From contig NZ_VEWK01000004.1 of the NCBI RefSeq assembly GCF_006376675.1, positions 1-64,000 on the forward strand: 64,000 nt of DNA, in the 5' to 3' direction. The position numbers and the translations under genes were made by a program. Source of the stretch: Brucella pecoris (GTDB lineage: Bacteria; Pseudomonadota; Alphaproteobacteria; Rhizobiales; Rhizobiaceae). The notes beneath the pieces are model-generated. The model did not search any database. It was given only the letters and a program-made list of their open reading frames with translations, and had not been told where the DNA came from. Each line of letters begins with the position of its first letter. Position 1 is the stretch's first letter. Positions 18,544 through 29,197 of the stretch are shown here, piece after piece.

Positions 18544-18678
18544 TCAGGGTTGGGCCGCTATATCGATTAAAATCAATTTATCTTGACAAGAGGTCATTCC
18601 GAAACTGCGCAACCCGGCGCCTCCTGTTTTCATGTCGTTTACAAGCCACATGCCATGCTTTAGGTAACGCCCCGTAAT

Positions 18679-18708
18679 CCGGTCGCAGCCTACCCGGTCA
18701 AAACAAGG
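18679..18708 (+). promoter_or_regulatory. preQ1-I riboswitch controlling queCDE
   Basis: CCGG at 18679-18682 and CCGG at 18694-18697 form the short stem. The loop begins TCGCAGCC and ends TAC, and the tail is TCAAAACAAGGA. The loop TCGCAG and tail AAAACAAGG are the conserved parts of type-II preQ1-I riboswitches. The AAGGA of the pseudoknot strand (18704-18708) is also the ribosome binding site of queC, 11 bases before the ATG. Ligand binding should therefore block translation when pre-queuosine1 is plentiful. Confidence 0.85.
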
Positions 18709-18719
18709 AACCCTGACTT

Positions 18720-19418
18720 ATGAAAACGCTCGTCGTCTGCTCCGGCGGACTCGATTCCGTTTCGCTTGCTTACAGAATAGCATCCGAATACCAACTCGCC
18801 GCGCTTCTCTCCTTCGACTATGGCCAGCGCCACAAGAAGGAACTGGACTCGGCCAAAGCCTGCGCCGAAAGGCTGGGCGTCCGCCATCAGATCATCGATA
18901 TCACCAACATCGGCGCAAGCCTTACCGGTTCAGCACTCACCGACGATGTCGACGTGCCGGACGGACATTACGCCGAAGAAACGATGAAGATCACCGTCGT
19001 TCCGAACCGCAATGCGATCATGCTGGCGATTGCATTCGGCGTAGCGGCCGCGCAAACGGCAGACGCCGTAGCACTTGCCGTCCACGGCGGCGATCACTTC
19101 ATCTATCCGGATTGCCGCCCCGGCTTTATCGATGCTTTCCAGATCATGCAGAACCATGCGCTGGACGGTTATGCGGACATAAAGCTGCTTGCGCCTTATG
19201 TGCACGCGTCGAAAGCCGACATCGTTATCGACGGTGCAAGATACGGTACGCCCTTTGCGGCGACATGGTCGTGCTACAAGGGCGGCGAATATCACTGCGG
19301 ACGCTGCGGCACCTGCGTCGAACGGCGCGAAGCTTTCCATCATGCCGGTATCGAAGACCCGACGCTCTATGAGGACGCGGATTTCTGGCGCGATGCCGTT
19401 GCGCGGAGGAACACCTGA
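18720..19418 (+). CDS. queC: 7-cyano-7-deazaguanine synthase
   Basis: Converts 7-carboxy-7-deazaguanine to preQ0 with ATP and ammonia in queuosine synthesis. The PP-loop SGGLDS lies at residues 8-13. The zinc-binding cysteines near the C-terminus are in CYKGGEYHCGRCGTC. At 232 residues it is of normal length. It is first in the operon, under a preQ1 riboswitch, and its TGA overlaps the queD ATG (TGATG). Confidence 0.97.
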   Translation: MKTLVVCSGGLDSVSLAYRIASEYQLAALLSFDYGQRHKKELDSAKACAERLGVRHQIIDITNIGASLTGSALTDDVDVPDGHYAEETMKITVVPNRNAIMLAIAFGVAAAQTADAVALAVHGGDHFIYPDCRPGFIDAFQIMQNHALDGYADIKLLAPYVHASKADIVIDGARYGTPFAATWSCYKGGEYHCGRCGTCVERREAFHHAGIEDPTLYEDADFWRDAVARRNT

Positions 19419-19774
19419 TGTTTCGCATCACCAAAGAGTTTCACTTTTCTGCATCGCATCAACTAACCGGGCTGCCGGAAGATCATCAATGTGCCCGCCT
19501 GCACGGCCACAACTATGTTGTGGAAGTAGAGCTTTCCGCTCGCGATCTCGACCAACACGGTTTTGTCCGTGACTATCATGAGCTGGCGCCGTTCAAGCGC
19601 TACATCGATGATTGTTTTGACCATCGCCATCTCAACGATGTTCTGGGCCACAACCAGAGCACTGCTGAAACGCTTGCCCGGCATTTTTTCGAATGGTGTC
19701 AAACGCGATGGCCGGAAATTTCCGCCGTGCGGGTCAGCGAAACGCCCAAGACGTGGGCCGAGTACAGACCGTGA
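19418..19774 (+). CDS. queD: 6-carboxytetrahydropterin synthase
   Basis: Converts dihydroneopterin triphosphate to 6-carboxytetrahydropterin. Zinc ligands are in FSASHQL and [10 protein letters not shown], and the catalytic Glu region is at the end ([13 protein letters not shown]). The 118-residue length is typical. It overlaps queC by one base and queE by four, indicating coupled translation through the pathway genes. Confidence 0.96.
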   Translation: MFRITKEFHFSASHQLTGLPEDHQCARLHGHNYVVEVELSARDLDQHGFVRDYHELAPFKRYIDDCFDHRHLNDVLGHNQSTAETLARHFFEWCQTRWPEISAVRVSETPKTWAEYRP

Positions 19775-20514
19775 CATCGGAACAGAAACCGCCGCGAGAC
19801 ATCCGTATCGCAGAGATTTTCGGTCCGACGATACAGGGCGAAGGTGTGCTCATCGGTGAGCCGACGGTTTTCGTGCGAACCGGCGGCTGCGATTATCGCT
19901 GTGCCTGGTGCGACAGTCTCCATGCCGTCGAAAGCCGCTTCCGCCATGAATGGAAAGCGATGAGCGTGGAGGCGATTTGGGATGAAGTGACGGCACTTTC
20001 CCGAAACAAGCCGCTAATGGTGTCACTTTCTGGCGGCAACCCGGCCATCCAGCCGCTCGGACCGTTGATTGAACGCGGCAAGGCCGAGGGCTATCGCTTT
20101 GCACTGGAAACCCAAGGTTCCGTTGCGCAAGACTGGTTTTCCGCAATCGACACGCTGGTCCTTAGCCCCAAGCCTCCCTCAAGTGCCATGAACACAGATT
20201 TCGATGCGCTCGCCGCATGTGTCGAGACTGTGGGTAAGGCGCCGCGAACGGTGCTGAAATTCGTCATCTTCGACGATGCCGATTATGCCTTCGCGAAAGA
20301 GGTGGCCCGTCAATACCCTCGCCTACCGGTCTATCTTCAGCCCGGTAATCACACACCGCCGCCGCCTGAAGCACATGATGCCGCAATCGATATCGACGGG
20401 ATTATGCGGCGGATGGAATGGCTGGTGGAAAAGGTGATCGGGGACGGCTGGTACGGAGCGCACGTCCTGCCCCAGCTTCACGTGCTGATCTGGGGCAACA
20501 GACGCGGTGTCTGA
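19771..20514 (+). CDS. queE: 7-carboxy-7-deazaguanine synthase
   Basis: A radical SAM enzyme that turns 6-carboxytetrahydropterin into 7-carboxy-7-deazaguanine. The iron-sulfur cluster motif C-x3-C-x2-C is CDYRCAWC, preceded by FVRTGG. The start is set at GTG 19771, which overlaps the queD stop by four bases and gives [10 protein letters not shown]; a longer frame from 19693 would lie inside queD. At 247 residues it is normal. It completes the queC-D-E set, while later steps (QueF, Tgt) lie elsewhere. Confidence 0.94.
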   Translation: MTSEQKPPRDIRIAEIFGPTIQGEGVLIGEPTVFVRTGGCDYRCAWCDSLHAVESRFRHEWKAMSVEAIWDEVTALSRNKPLMVSLSGGNPAIQPLGPLIERGKAEGYRFALETQGSVAQDWFSAIDTLVLSPKPPSSAMNTDFDALAACVETVGKAPRTVLKFVIFDDADYAFAKEVARQYPRLPVYLQPGNHTPPPPEAHDAAIDIDGIMRRMEWLVEKVIGDGWYGAHVLPQLHVLIWGNRRGV

Positions 20515-21105
20515 TTATCTGTTTTGGCCGGGCACCCAGAGTACGTCCTGCGCGCCATTATCGTTGACGGTTCGCGATGCCACGAACAGGAAATCGGAAA
20601 GGCGGTTGATATATTGCAGAGCCTCCGCCGACACGACCTCCCCTTCGACGCGGGCAAGCGCAACCATCAGTCGCTCGGCTCGGCGTGAGACAGTGCGAGC
20701 GAGGTGCAATGCAGCCGATGCTGCCGAACCACCGGGGAGAATGAACGAGCGCAGCGGTTGCAAATCGGCATTGAGGAGATCGATATCGGCCTCCACGCGC
20801 GCGACCTGCGATGCGACAATGCGCAACGGTTCATAGGCAAGCGGCTGGCCATCATCCGGCGTCGAAAGGTCCGCGCCAAGATCGAAAAGATCATTCTGGA
20901 TACGGCCCAGCATGGCATCGATCTGCGCATGTGGATTATCTTCGCCGCCGGTGTGAAGACGCACCATGCCGATGCAGGCATTGGTTTCATCCACGGTACC
21001 ATAGGCTTCGACACGCAGGTCCGACTTCAACCGACGTGGCCCGCTGGCAAGGCCGGTCGTTCCATTGTCGCCTGTGCGGGTATAGATCTTGTTGAGTTTA
21101 ACCAT
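20515..21105 (-). CDS. pduO: Cob(I)alamin adenosyltransferase, PduO type
   Basis: Transfers the adenosyl group of ATP to cobalamin to make coenzyme B12. The N-terminal YTRTGDNGTTGLASGPR is the ATP-binding signature, VDETNACIG follows, and the C-terminal RRAERLMVALA and NRLSDFLFVASR complete the five-helix bundle. Length is 196 residues. The stop abuts that of queE in convergent fashion. It starts two bases after the stop of a small membrane protein gene, with which it is cotranscribed. Confidence 0.93.
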   Translation of the reverse strand: MVKLNKIYTRTGDNGTTGLASGPRRLKSDLRVEAYGTVDETNACIGMVRLHTGGEDNPHAQIDAMLGRIQNDLFDLGADLSTPDDGQPLAYEPLRIVASQVARVEADIDLLNADLQPLRSFILPGGSAASAALHLARTVSRRAERLMVALARVEGEVVSAEALQYINRLSDFLFVASRTVNDNGAQDVLWVPGQNR

Positions 21106-21107
21106 AT

Positions 21108-21311
21108 TTACTGGCCGGTTTTCTGGCGGGCAAAATAGATAGCCCCAACGATCAGAACAATGGCAATGAATTGCAGGAGAACACGCAACTGCATCATTTT
21201 GTTTGAAAAATTGCCGTCACCGCCGCGCATCATGTTGCGCAGACCGATGATCAGAACGACAGCCACAGCAAACATGGCCACCATTGCCGCGCCCTTGAAC
21301 AGAACGTCCAT
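21108..21311 (-). CDS. Small twin-transmembrane protein (HIG1-like)
   Basis: A 67-residue inner-membrane protein with two helices (about residues 8-25 and 44-61) joined by a short loop, RNMMRGGDGNFSNKMMQLRVLLQ. The NKMMQLRVLLQ segment is the hallmark of the HIG1 family, whose members assist respiratory complexes. It is cotranscribed with the adenosyltransferase. This pair is common in Rhizobiales, but a functional link is not evident. Confidence 0.8.
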   Translation of the reverse strand: MDVLFKGAAMVAMFAVAVVLIIGLRNMMRGGDGNFSNKMMQLRVLLQFIAIVLIVGAIYFARQKTGQ

Positions 21312-21344
21312 TTTATTTCCTTCCCATGCGCACTGTTCCTGACC

Positions 21345-22199
21345 TCATGACTGGTCGGACAGCATCCGGTAGAGCCAGCGTGCAGGCATCAGGCGCCGCG
21401 CCAATGACCCAAGTTTTGCCGGTCTTGTCACCACATAATGCGGACGGGGACGCGGCGCCTCCAATGCATGAAGCAGTACAGCATAGACGGCTTCCGGTCC
21501 AAGCTTGTTCTTGGATTTTGTCCCGCCGCTTGTCAGTTTTGCCATCTGGCGCTGATAGAGCTCGCGATGCACCGAGGCTTCCATATCGATATTGGCTCTA
21601 GCATGGCTGGCAGCATTATAAGTAAACCGCGAAGCGATCGGGCCAGGTTCGATCAGCGACACGTCGATACCGGAGCCTTCCAGTTCCATGCGCTGGGCGA
21701 GCATCAGTCCTTCGAGCGCAAATTTTGACGCCACATAGGCGCCGCGCCATTTCATCGGCACGAGACCGAGGATCGATGAGCAATGGACGATCCGCCCATG
21801 TCCTTGCTGACGCATGACCGGAACCACACGCCGGGTGAGATCATGCCAGCCGAAAAAATTGGCTTCGAACTGCTGGCGCAAGGCTTCGACCGGCAAGTCC
21901 TCAATCGCTCCAGGCTGAGCATAGGCACCGTTGTTGAACAGAGCGTCGAGGGTCCCACCGGTCTGGCGCAGAACCTCATCGGCAAGGACCGCGATCGACT
22001 GCGACTCCGTGTAGTCAAGATAATGGGCTTCTATTCCCTTTGCCTTCAGTGTCGCAATATCCTCATCCTTGCGGGCGGTCGCAAAGACGCGCCAGCCACG
22101 TTTGTGAAGCGCCTCGGCACAATAGGCGCCGATACCGGAGGAGCAGCCGGTGATGATTATACTGCGCTGTCGGTTCTGACCGGTTTTTGCCAGAGTCAT
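21345..22199 (-). CDS. Short-chain dehydrogenase/reductase
   Basis: A classical SDR enzyme. The cofactor motif TGCSSGIG is near residue 14 (counting from the ATG at 22199), NNGAYAQPG follows, and the catalytic YVASK motif is preceded by a serine (HCSSILG). The C-terminal extension with basic residues (RPHYVVTRPAKLGSLARRL) is typical of the DltE-like group. A start at 22220 is also possible. The substrate cannot be deduced. It may follow the same promoter as the HIG1 and adenosyltransferase genes. Confidence 0.88.
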   Translation of the reverse strand: MTLAKTGQNRQRSIIITGCSSGIGAYCAEALHKRGWRVFATARKDEDIATLKAKGIEAHYLDYTESQSIAVLADEVLRQTGGTLDALFNNGAYAQPGAIEDLPVEALRQQFEANFFGWHDLTRRVVPVMRQQGHGRIVHCSSILGLVPMKWRGAYVASKFALEGLMLAQRMELEGSGIDVSLIEPGPIASRFTYNAASHARANIDMEASVHRELYQRQMAKLTSGGTKSKNKLGPEAVYAVLLHALEAPRPRPHYVVTRPAKLGSLARRLMPARWLYRMLSDQS

Positions 22200-22362
22200 A
22201 TGTCTGTTTCCCGCTGCCATTTCGCCAAGCTTGCTTGATTCGGGCTCGGTTTAAAACGGCCCATGCTCTTGCAATCCGCAGACCGATACTAGATTTAAGG
22301 CCTTGAAACACAGGCTGAACACGTACCGAACATCGAAAGTGCTTTAGGGGACAAATCTACGG

Positions 22363-23226
22363 ATGCGAAAAATCAAACGTTTTCTCCGTCAGATCACCTA
22401 CGACGTCATCGGTCATTTCAGTTCGGACGATGGTTGGGCTTTCGCCAGTCATATTGCGCTTTCCGGCCTGATGGCACTGTTTCCATTTCTCATCTTCGCC
22501 ACGACGCTTGCGAGTTTTCTCGGCACCAAGGAATTCGCCGAAACGGCGGTCCACGTCATTTTCGATATGTGGCCATCGAACATTGCAGCCCCCATCGCCA
22601 ATGAAGTGACCAATGTTCTGACCGTGCAGCGCAGCGGACTTTTGACGTTGAGCGTGATCGCCGCCGCCTATTTCGCCTCCAACGGCGTGGAGGCGCTACG
22701 CATTGCGCTCAACCGCGCCTATCGCGTCACCGACCAGCGCTCGATCATTTTCTGCCGCCTTCAGAGCCTCGGCTTCGTTCTGGTCGGCACACTCAGCCTG
22801 ATGGCGATCAGCTTCCTGCTGGTACTGGCGCCGCTTGCCGTGCGCATCGCCGAACAATGGTTTCCCGACATCGCGCCGTTCACCGGTACCATTGCCTTTT
22901 GGCGCTATAGCGTGGCTGTGGCCGTTCTGGTGCTGGCACTGTTCACGGTGCATATCTGGCTTCCAGCCGGGCGGCGCAGCCTCGGTGACATCCTGCCCGG
23001 CATATTGATCACGCTTCTCGCGTGGCTCGCCGCCGCGATGGCCTTTGCCAAATATCTGGAAACCTTTGCTACTTATGTGACGACCTATGCAGGTCTTGCC
23101 TCGATCATGGTTGCGATCGTCTTTCTCTACATGCTGTCGGCCATTTTCATCATCGGTGCAGAAATCAACGCAGCGATCATGAATTTCCGTAAACGCGAGC
23201 AGCAGCCAGATTTGCTCGTCGAATAA
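22363..23226 (+). CDS. YihY/BrkB-family inner-membrane protein
   Basis: A 287-residue polytopic membrane protein with about six helices. Family signatures include the N-terminal GWAFASHIALSGLMALFPFLIF and a C-terminal TYAGLASIMVAIVFLYMLSAIFIIGAEIN. The family was once named ribonuclease BN in error; its members are membrane proteins without proven nuclease activity. The gene is alone and divergent from the SDR gene. Confidence 0.9.
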   Translation: MRKIKRFLRQITYDVIGHFSSDDGWAFASHIALSGLMALFPFLIFATTLASFLGTKEFAETAVHVIFDMWPSNIAAPIANEVTNVLTVQRSGLLTLSVIAAAYFASNGVEALRIALNRAYRVTDQRSIIFCRLQSLGFVLVGTLSLMAISFLLVLAPLAVRIAEQWFPDIAPFTGTIAFWRYSVAVAVLVLALFTVHIWLPAGRRSLGDILPGILITLLAWLAAAMAFAKYLETFATYVTTYAGLASIMVAIVFLYMLSAIFIIGAEINAAIMNFRKREQQPDLLVE

Positions 23227-24084
23227 TCAGCGCTTGATCGTGGTCAAGGCCACGCCAAGCGTGGTGATAACCATGCCGGAAATCTGGATCGGACCGAGCG
23301 TCTCGCCGAAAATCAGATAGGCCATGATCGCCGCAGTTCCCGGCACGAGATAGAACAGCGACGCGACTTTCGACATGGCGCCCTCACGAATCATCACCAG
23401 CAGAGCCAGAATGGCCCCAATGGAAATGGCGAGCGTCAGCCAGACCAGCGCGAAAATGAGCTGCGGCGACCAGATCATCACCCGGGTTTCGAACACAAAG
23501 GCGCAAAGAGCGGTCAACATAGCGGCGGCGATATATTGAACTGCCGTGCCCGTTTTCAGATCGCCGGTCGTTCCGAAACGTTTCTGCCAAACCGTGCCTG
23601 TACTGATGGCCAGAACTGCAAAGAACGCCGCTGCAAGGCTTTTCGGATCAACGCCGCTACCAGCCGAAAACTTCGGCCACACAACCATCGCAACACCGAG
23701 AAAGCCGATGAGCAATCCTGCCCACTGGCGTCCGCTTGCTCGCTCACCGAGAAGCATGGCGGCGATGAGCGTGGTGAGCATGGGTTGCAGGCCCGCGACA
23801 AGGCCTGACATGCCGGCTGGCAGGCCGTGATGAACGGCCCAAAACAGAGCGGAGAGATAGGCGCCATGAATCAGACACCCGGCGATTGCCGCATGAACCA
23901 GTACCGGCCCCTTTGGCCACACCGCCCTGCTTGCCAGCGCCCAGAGTGTCATGATGACCGCCGCGATGGAAAAACGCACCGCCATGAAGGTGAATGGTTC
24001 CGCATAAGGCATGGCAAGCCCTGCCCCGATGAAACCGGTGGCCCAAAGCAGGACAAACATGATGGGGAAGAAACGGGCAGCCAT
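23227..24084 (-). CDS. DMT-superfamily (EamA) transporter
   Basis: A 285-residue protein with ten predicted membrane helices arranged as two EamA repeats (about residues 5-135 and 150-285). The first begins FVLLWATGFIGAGLAMPYAEP and the second ends IFGETLGPIQISGMVITTLGVAL. Such proteins export amino acids or metabolites, but the substrate is not evident. Its stop abuts that of the YihY gene, convergent. Confidence 0.88.
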   Translation of the reverse strand: MAARFFPIMFVLLWATGFIGAGLAMPYAEPFTFMAVRFSIAAVIMTLWALASRAVWPKGPVLVHAAIAGCLIHGAYLSALFWAVHHGLPAGMSGLVAGLQPMLTTLIAAMLLGERASGRQWAGLLIGFLGVAMVVWPKFSAGSGVDPKSLAAAFFAVLAISTGTVWQKRFGTTGDLKTGTAVQYIAAAMLTALCAFVFETRVMIWSPQLIFALVWLTLAISIGAILALLVMIREGAMSKVASLFYLVPGTAAIMAYLIFGETLGPIQISGMVITTLGVALTTIKR

Positions 24085-24200
24085 GGCGGAACTCTCACTT
24101 TCGCGGCTCGCCTTATACCGGTTCGCGACGAACGCCTATCTCATAAAACTGATCGCAGCGTTGAATTTGCCAAACAGGCGTCCGCATTTTATGAAGCAGC

Positions 24201-24686
24201 ATGAACAGCGAACCCGAAACAATCCGCATTCTCGTCGATGCCGACGCCTGCCCGGTAAAAGCCGAAATCTATCGCGTGGCGGAACGACATAACCTGCCTG
24301 TCGTGCTGGTGGCCAATAGTTTCATTGCCATCCCGCGCGATGCAGAACGCGTGGAGCGCGTTGTCGTATCGGATAAGCTCGATGCTGCCGATGACTGGAT
24401 TGCCGATAATTCGCGACCGGGTGCAATCGTGATTACCGCCGATATTCCCCTGGCCAGCCGTTCGCTCGAAAAAGGTGCCTCGGTCATCGCACCGAATGGT
24501 CGTGTCCACACCCAAAGCACTATCGGCAATACGCTGGCGACACGTAACCTGATGGATTCGTTGCGCTCTGCAGGCGAAGTTACTCGTGGTCCCGCACCCT
24601 TTTCACCGAAGGACCGCTCAGCGTTTCTCTCCGCGCTTGAACTTGCCATCGTCCGGCTGAAACGCGCCGGGTTCGTCTCAGGCTGA
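24201..24686 (+). CDS. YaiI/YqxD-family protein (DUF188)
   Basis: A 161-residue protein of the UPF0178 family, a PIN-like nuclease fold. The sequence [31 protein letters not shown] is the family opening, with DNA/metal-type acidic residues, and later [20 protein letters not shown] and TRNLMDSLR. The activity is unproven. The last nine bases overlap the end of the convergent LysE gene. Confidence 0.9.
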   Translation: MNSEPETIRILVDADACPVKAEIYRVAERHNLPVVLVANSFIAIPRDAERVERVVVSDKLDAADDWIADNSRPGAIVITADIPLASRSLEKGASVIAPNGRVHTQSTIGNTLATRNLMDSLRSAGEVTRGPAPFSPKDRSAFLSALELAIVRLKRAGFVSG

Positions 24687-25298
24687 CCGCATTGAGGCGG
24701 TGACAACACCTGCGCCGATCAGCAATGTCCCGCCAGCTCGATTGAAAATACGCAACGCCTGTTCGCTTGAGAAGAAGCGGCGTGCGCGGGTCGCCAGAAG
24801 CGCATAGGCAAAGGCGTTGAGGAAAGCGAGTACAAGGAAGGTGCTTTCGAAAACCAGCATCTGGGTCAGAAAATCGCGATGCGGGCTAAGGAACTGCGGC
24901 AAAAACGCCACGAAGAAGGTAATGCTCTTTGGATTGAGCGCGGTTACCAGCCAGGCATGAACCAGCATTCTTACAGGGTGCACCTTGTCATGCCGCGCCT
25001 TGGCATGAAGTGTCCCGCCAGCGCGAAACAATTTTATGCCGAGCCAGACCAGATAGGCCGCTCCGGCCCATTTGACAGCGGTGAACACGGTTGCTGACGC
25101 TGCCAGCAGTGCACCCACACCGAGCATGGAAAGCGTCATCGCCGTGAAGTCGCCAAGTGCGACACCGACCGCCATCGGGAAAGCCGCCTTCCACCCTTGT
25201 CCCAGGGCATATGAGACGACGAGCAGGACGGTCGGTCCCGGAATGACCAGGAGCACGATGGACGCGGCGGAAAATGCAAGCCAGACCTCAAGGCTCAT
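24678..25298 (-). CDS. LysE/RhtB-family amino acid exporter
   Basis: An inner-membrane exporter of about six helices. The start is at the ATG at 25298 (MSLEVWLAF) with GAGGGAG upstream, not the frame beginning at 25328. Family features include [20 protein letters not shown] near residue 20 and [17 protein letters not shown] in the middle. The product is 206 residues. The exported substrate is unknown. Confidence 0.9.
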   Translation of the reverse strand: MSLEVWLAFSAASIVLLVIPGPTVLLVVSYALGQGWKAAFPMAVGVALGDFTAMTLSMLGVGALLAASATVFTAVKWAGAAYLVWLGIKLFRAGGTLHAKARHDKVHPVRMLVHAWLVTALNPKSITFFVAFLPQFLSPHRDFLTQMLVFESTFLVLAFLNAFAYALLATRARRFFSSEQALRIFNRAGGTLLIGAGVVTASMRSA

Positions 25299-25355
25299 GG
25301 GTAACTCCCTCTCTTGAAGGGGAAGCAAGCCACTGATTCTCGATTTTGTCGAGCG

Positions 25356-27497
<2,142 letters not shown>

Positions 27498-27608
27498 TGG
27501 CCAATCAACATGATGTCATGTGGAATCATCTTTCCAACTGATGATTCCACTTTTGGTCGTTATGAGTTAGACCTATCACAAGATTATATATTTCGGGAAC
27601 CAAAGCTG

Positions 27609-27791
27609 ATGACAGGCCGCTCCGCCATTTCTTCTGTGCTTCTGATCGCCGCGCTTAGCGCCACGCTCGCTGCTTGCGGTCGCAAGGGCCCGTTGGAGCC
27701 GCCGCCATCCGCCGTCGTGACGGACGAACAGGGCCACACCAAGCCGAAACCGAAGGAAGACAAGCCGATCATCCTCGACAAGCTGTTGTAA
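27609..27791 (+). CDS. lptM: LptM-like small outer-membrane lipoprotein
   Basis: A 60-residue lipoprotein. A signal peptide (SSVLLIAALSATLAAC) ends in the lipobox LAAC, and the mature protein begins CGRKGPLEPP, the conserved motif of the YifL/LptM family. LptM helps the LptD-LptE translocon form its disulfides. The ATG at 27609 is chosen because an earlier start would place non-signal sequence ahead of the lipoprotein signal. Its place between argH and lysA is conserved in many proteobacteria. Confidence 0.88.
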   Translation: MTGRSAISSVLLIAALSATLAACGRKGPLEPPPSAVVTDEQGHTKPKPKEDKPIILDKLL

Positions 27792-27813
27792 GTTTCTGCT
27801 GCAGGGCCTTCCC

Positions 27814-29079
27814 GTGAACCATTTCGAATATCGCAACGGCGTTCTTCACGCCGAAAATGTCAGCCTGCCTGAAATCGCTCAGGCCGTCGGCACACCTTTC
27901 TACGTTTATTCCCGCGCAACCATCGAGCGTCATTTCCGCGTGTTCAGCGAAGCCTTTGCCGGCATGGAAACACTCATCACCTATGCGCTGAAGGCCAACT
28001 CCAACCTCGCAGTGCTGAAAACGCTGGCTAAGCTTGGCGCCGGCGCCGACACCGTTTCGGAAGGCGAGATTCGCCGGGCGCTTGCTGCGGGTATCCCGGC
28101 AAAAAAAATCGTCTTTTCGGGCGTCGGCAAGACACCGCACGAAATGGATTTTGCGCTGGAAGCAGGCATCTACTGCTTCAATGTTGAATCCGAGCCGGAA
28201 CTGGAAATTCTTTCCGCTCGTGCCGTCAAGGCGGGCAAGGTCGCATCCGTGTCACTGCGCATCAATCCCGATGTGGACGCCAAGACGCATGCCAAGATTT
28301 CGACCGGCAAATCCGAAAACAAGTTTGGCATTCCACGCGTCAAGGCGCGCGAGGCTTATGCCCGCGCGGCAAGCCTGCCTGGTCTCGACGTGGTCGGTAT
28401 CGATATGCATATCGGTAGCCAGATCATCGACCTCGAGCCATTCGACAATGCCTTTGCCCTGATGGCGCAACTGGTCAAGGAACTGCAGGCCGACGGCCAC
28501 AACATCCGCCACGTCGATGTTGGTGGCGGGCTTGGCATTCCTTACCGCACCGACAACACGCCGCCGCCGCTACCCGTCGCCTACGCGGAAATCGTCGCCA
28601 AGCACATCAAGCCGCTCGGCTTAAAGACCGTGTTCGAGCCGGGCCGCCTGATCGTCGGCAATGCCGGACTTCTGGTAACGGAAGTGATCTTCGTCAAGGA
28701 AGGCGACGCCAAGAACTTCGTCATCGTGGATGCGGCGATGAACGACTTGATTCGCCCCACACTTTACGATGCGTTCCACGACATCAAGCCAGTAGTCGCG
28801 CCAAGGGATGATGCGCCGCGCATCCGCGCCGATTTTGTCGGCCCGGTCTGTGAAACCGGCGATTATCTCGGGCTCGACCGGGAAGTGGCAAAACCTGCTT
28901 CGGGCGACCTTATCGCCGTCTGCACAACGGGCGCGTATGGTGCGGTGCTGTCCAGTACCTACAACAGCCGTCTGCTCATTCCCGAAGTACTGGTCGACGG
29001 CGACCGTTATCATGTCGTGCGCCCGCGCCTTACCTACGAAGAACTGCTCGCGCTCGATTCCGTGCCGGAGTGGTTATAA
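27814..29079 (+). CDS. lysA: Diaminopimelate decarboxylase
   Basis: Makes L-lysine from meso-diaminopimelate using PLP. The PLP lysine is Lys60 in TYALKANSN. The glycine-rich phosphate loop is HVDVGGGLGIPY, and the dimer-shared catalytic cysteine is in GPVCETGDYLGLDR. A GTG at 27814 is the likely start, 22 bases after the lipoprotein stop. Length is 421 residues, usual for the family. Confidence 0.97.
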   Translation: MNHFEYRNGVLHAENVSLPEIAQAVGTPFYVYSRATIERHFRVFSEAFAGMETLITYALKANSNLAVLKTLAKLGAGADTVSEGEIRRALAAGIPAKKIVFSGVGKTPHEMDFALEAGIYCFNVESEPELEILSARAVKAGKVASVSLRINPDVDAKTHAKISTGKSENKFGIPRVKAREAYARAASLPGLDVVGIDMHIGSQIIDLEPFDNAFALMAQLVKELQADGHNIRHVDVGGGLGIPYRTDNTPPPLPVAYAEIVAKHIKPLGLKTVFEPGRLIVGNAGLLVTEVIFVKEGDAKNFVIVDAAMNDLIRPTLYDAFHDIKPVVAPRDDAPRIRADFVGPVCETGDYLGLDREVAKPASGDLIAVCTTGAYGAVLSSTYNSRLLIPEVLVDGDRYHVVRPRLTYEELLALDSVPEWL

Positions 29080-29180
29080 TTCTCGTGGTCCATAATTCTC
29101 GTGGCCCATAATTCTCATGGCAAAGCCTCGTCTTTGCCATGATGCATGTTATCCTGTCAGCCGAACCGAAATCGGCTGAC
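29076..29180. repeat. Three 16-bp tandem repeats followed by two perfect hairpins
   Basis: ATAATTCTCGTGGTCC (29076), ATAATTCTCGTGGCCC (29092) and ATAATTCTCATGGCAA (29108) are tandem copies starting at the lysA stop codon. Next, CATGGCAAAG (29116-29125) pairs perfectly with CTTTGCCATG (29132-29141). Then GTCAGCCGA (29156-29164) pairs with TCGGCTGAC (29172-29180). Neither hairpin has a T-run. The second ends 17 bases before the start codon of the next gene. Confidence 0.6.
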
Positions 29181-29197
29181 GCGAAAGACGAGTCCCT

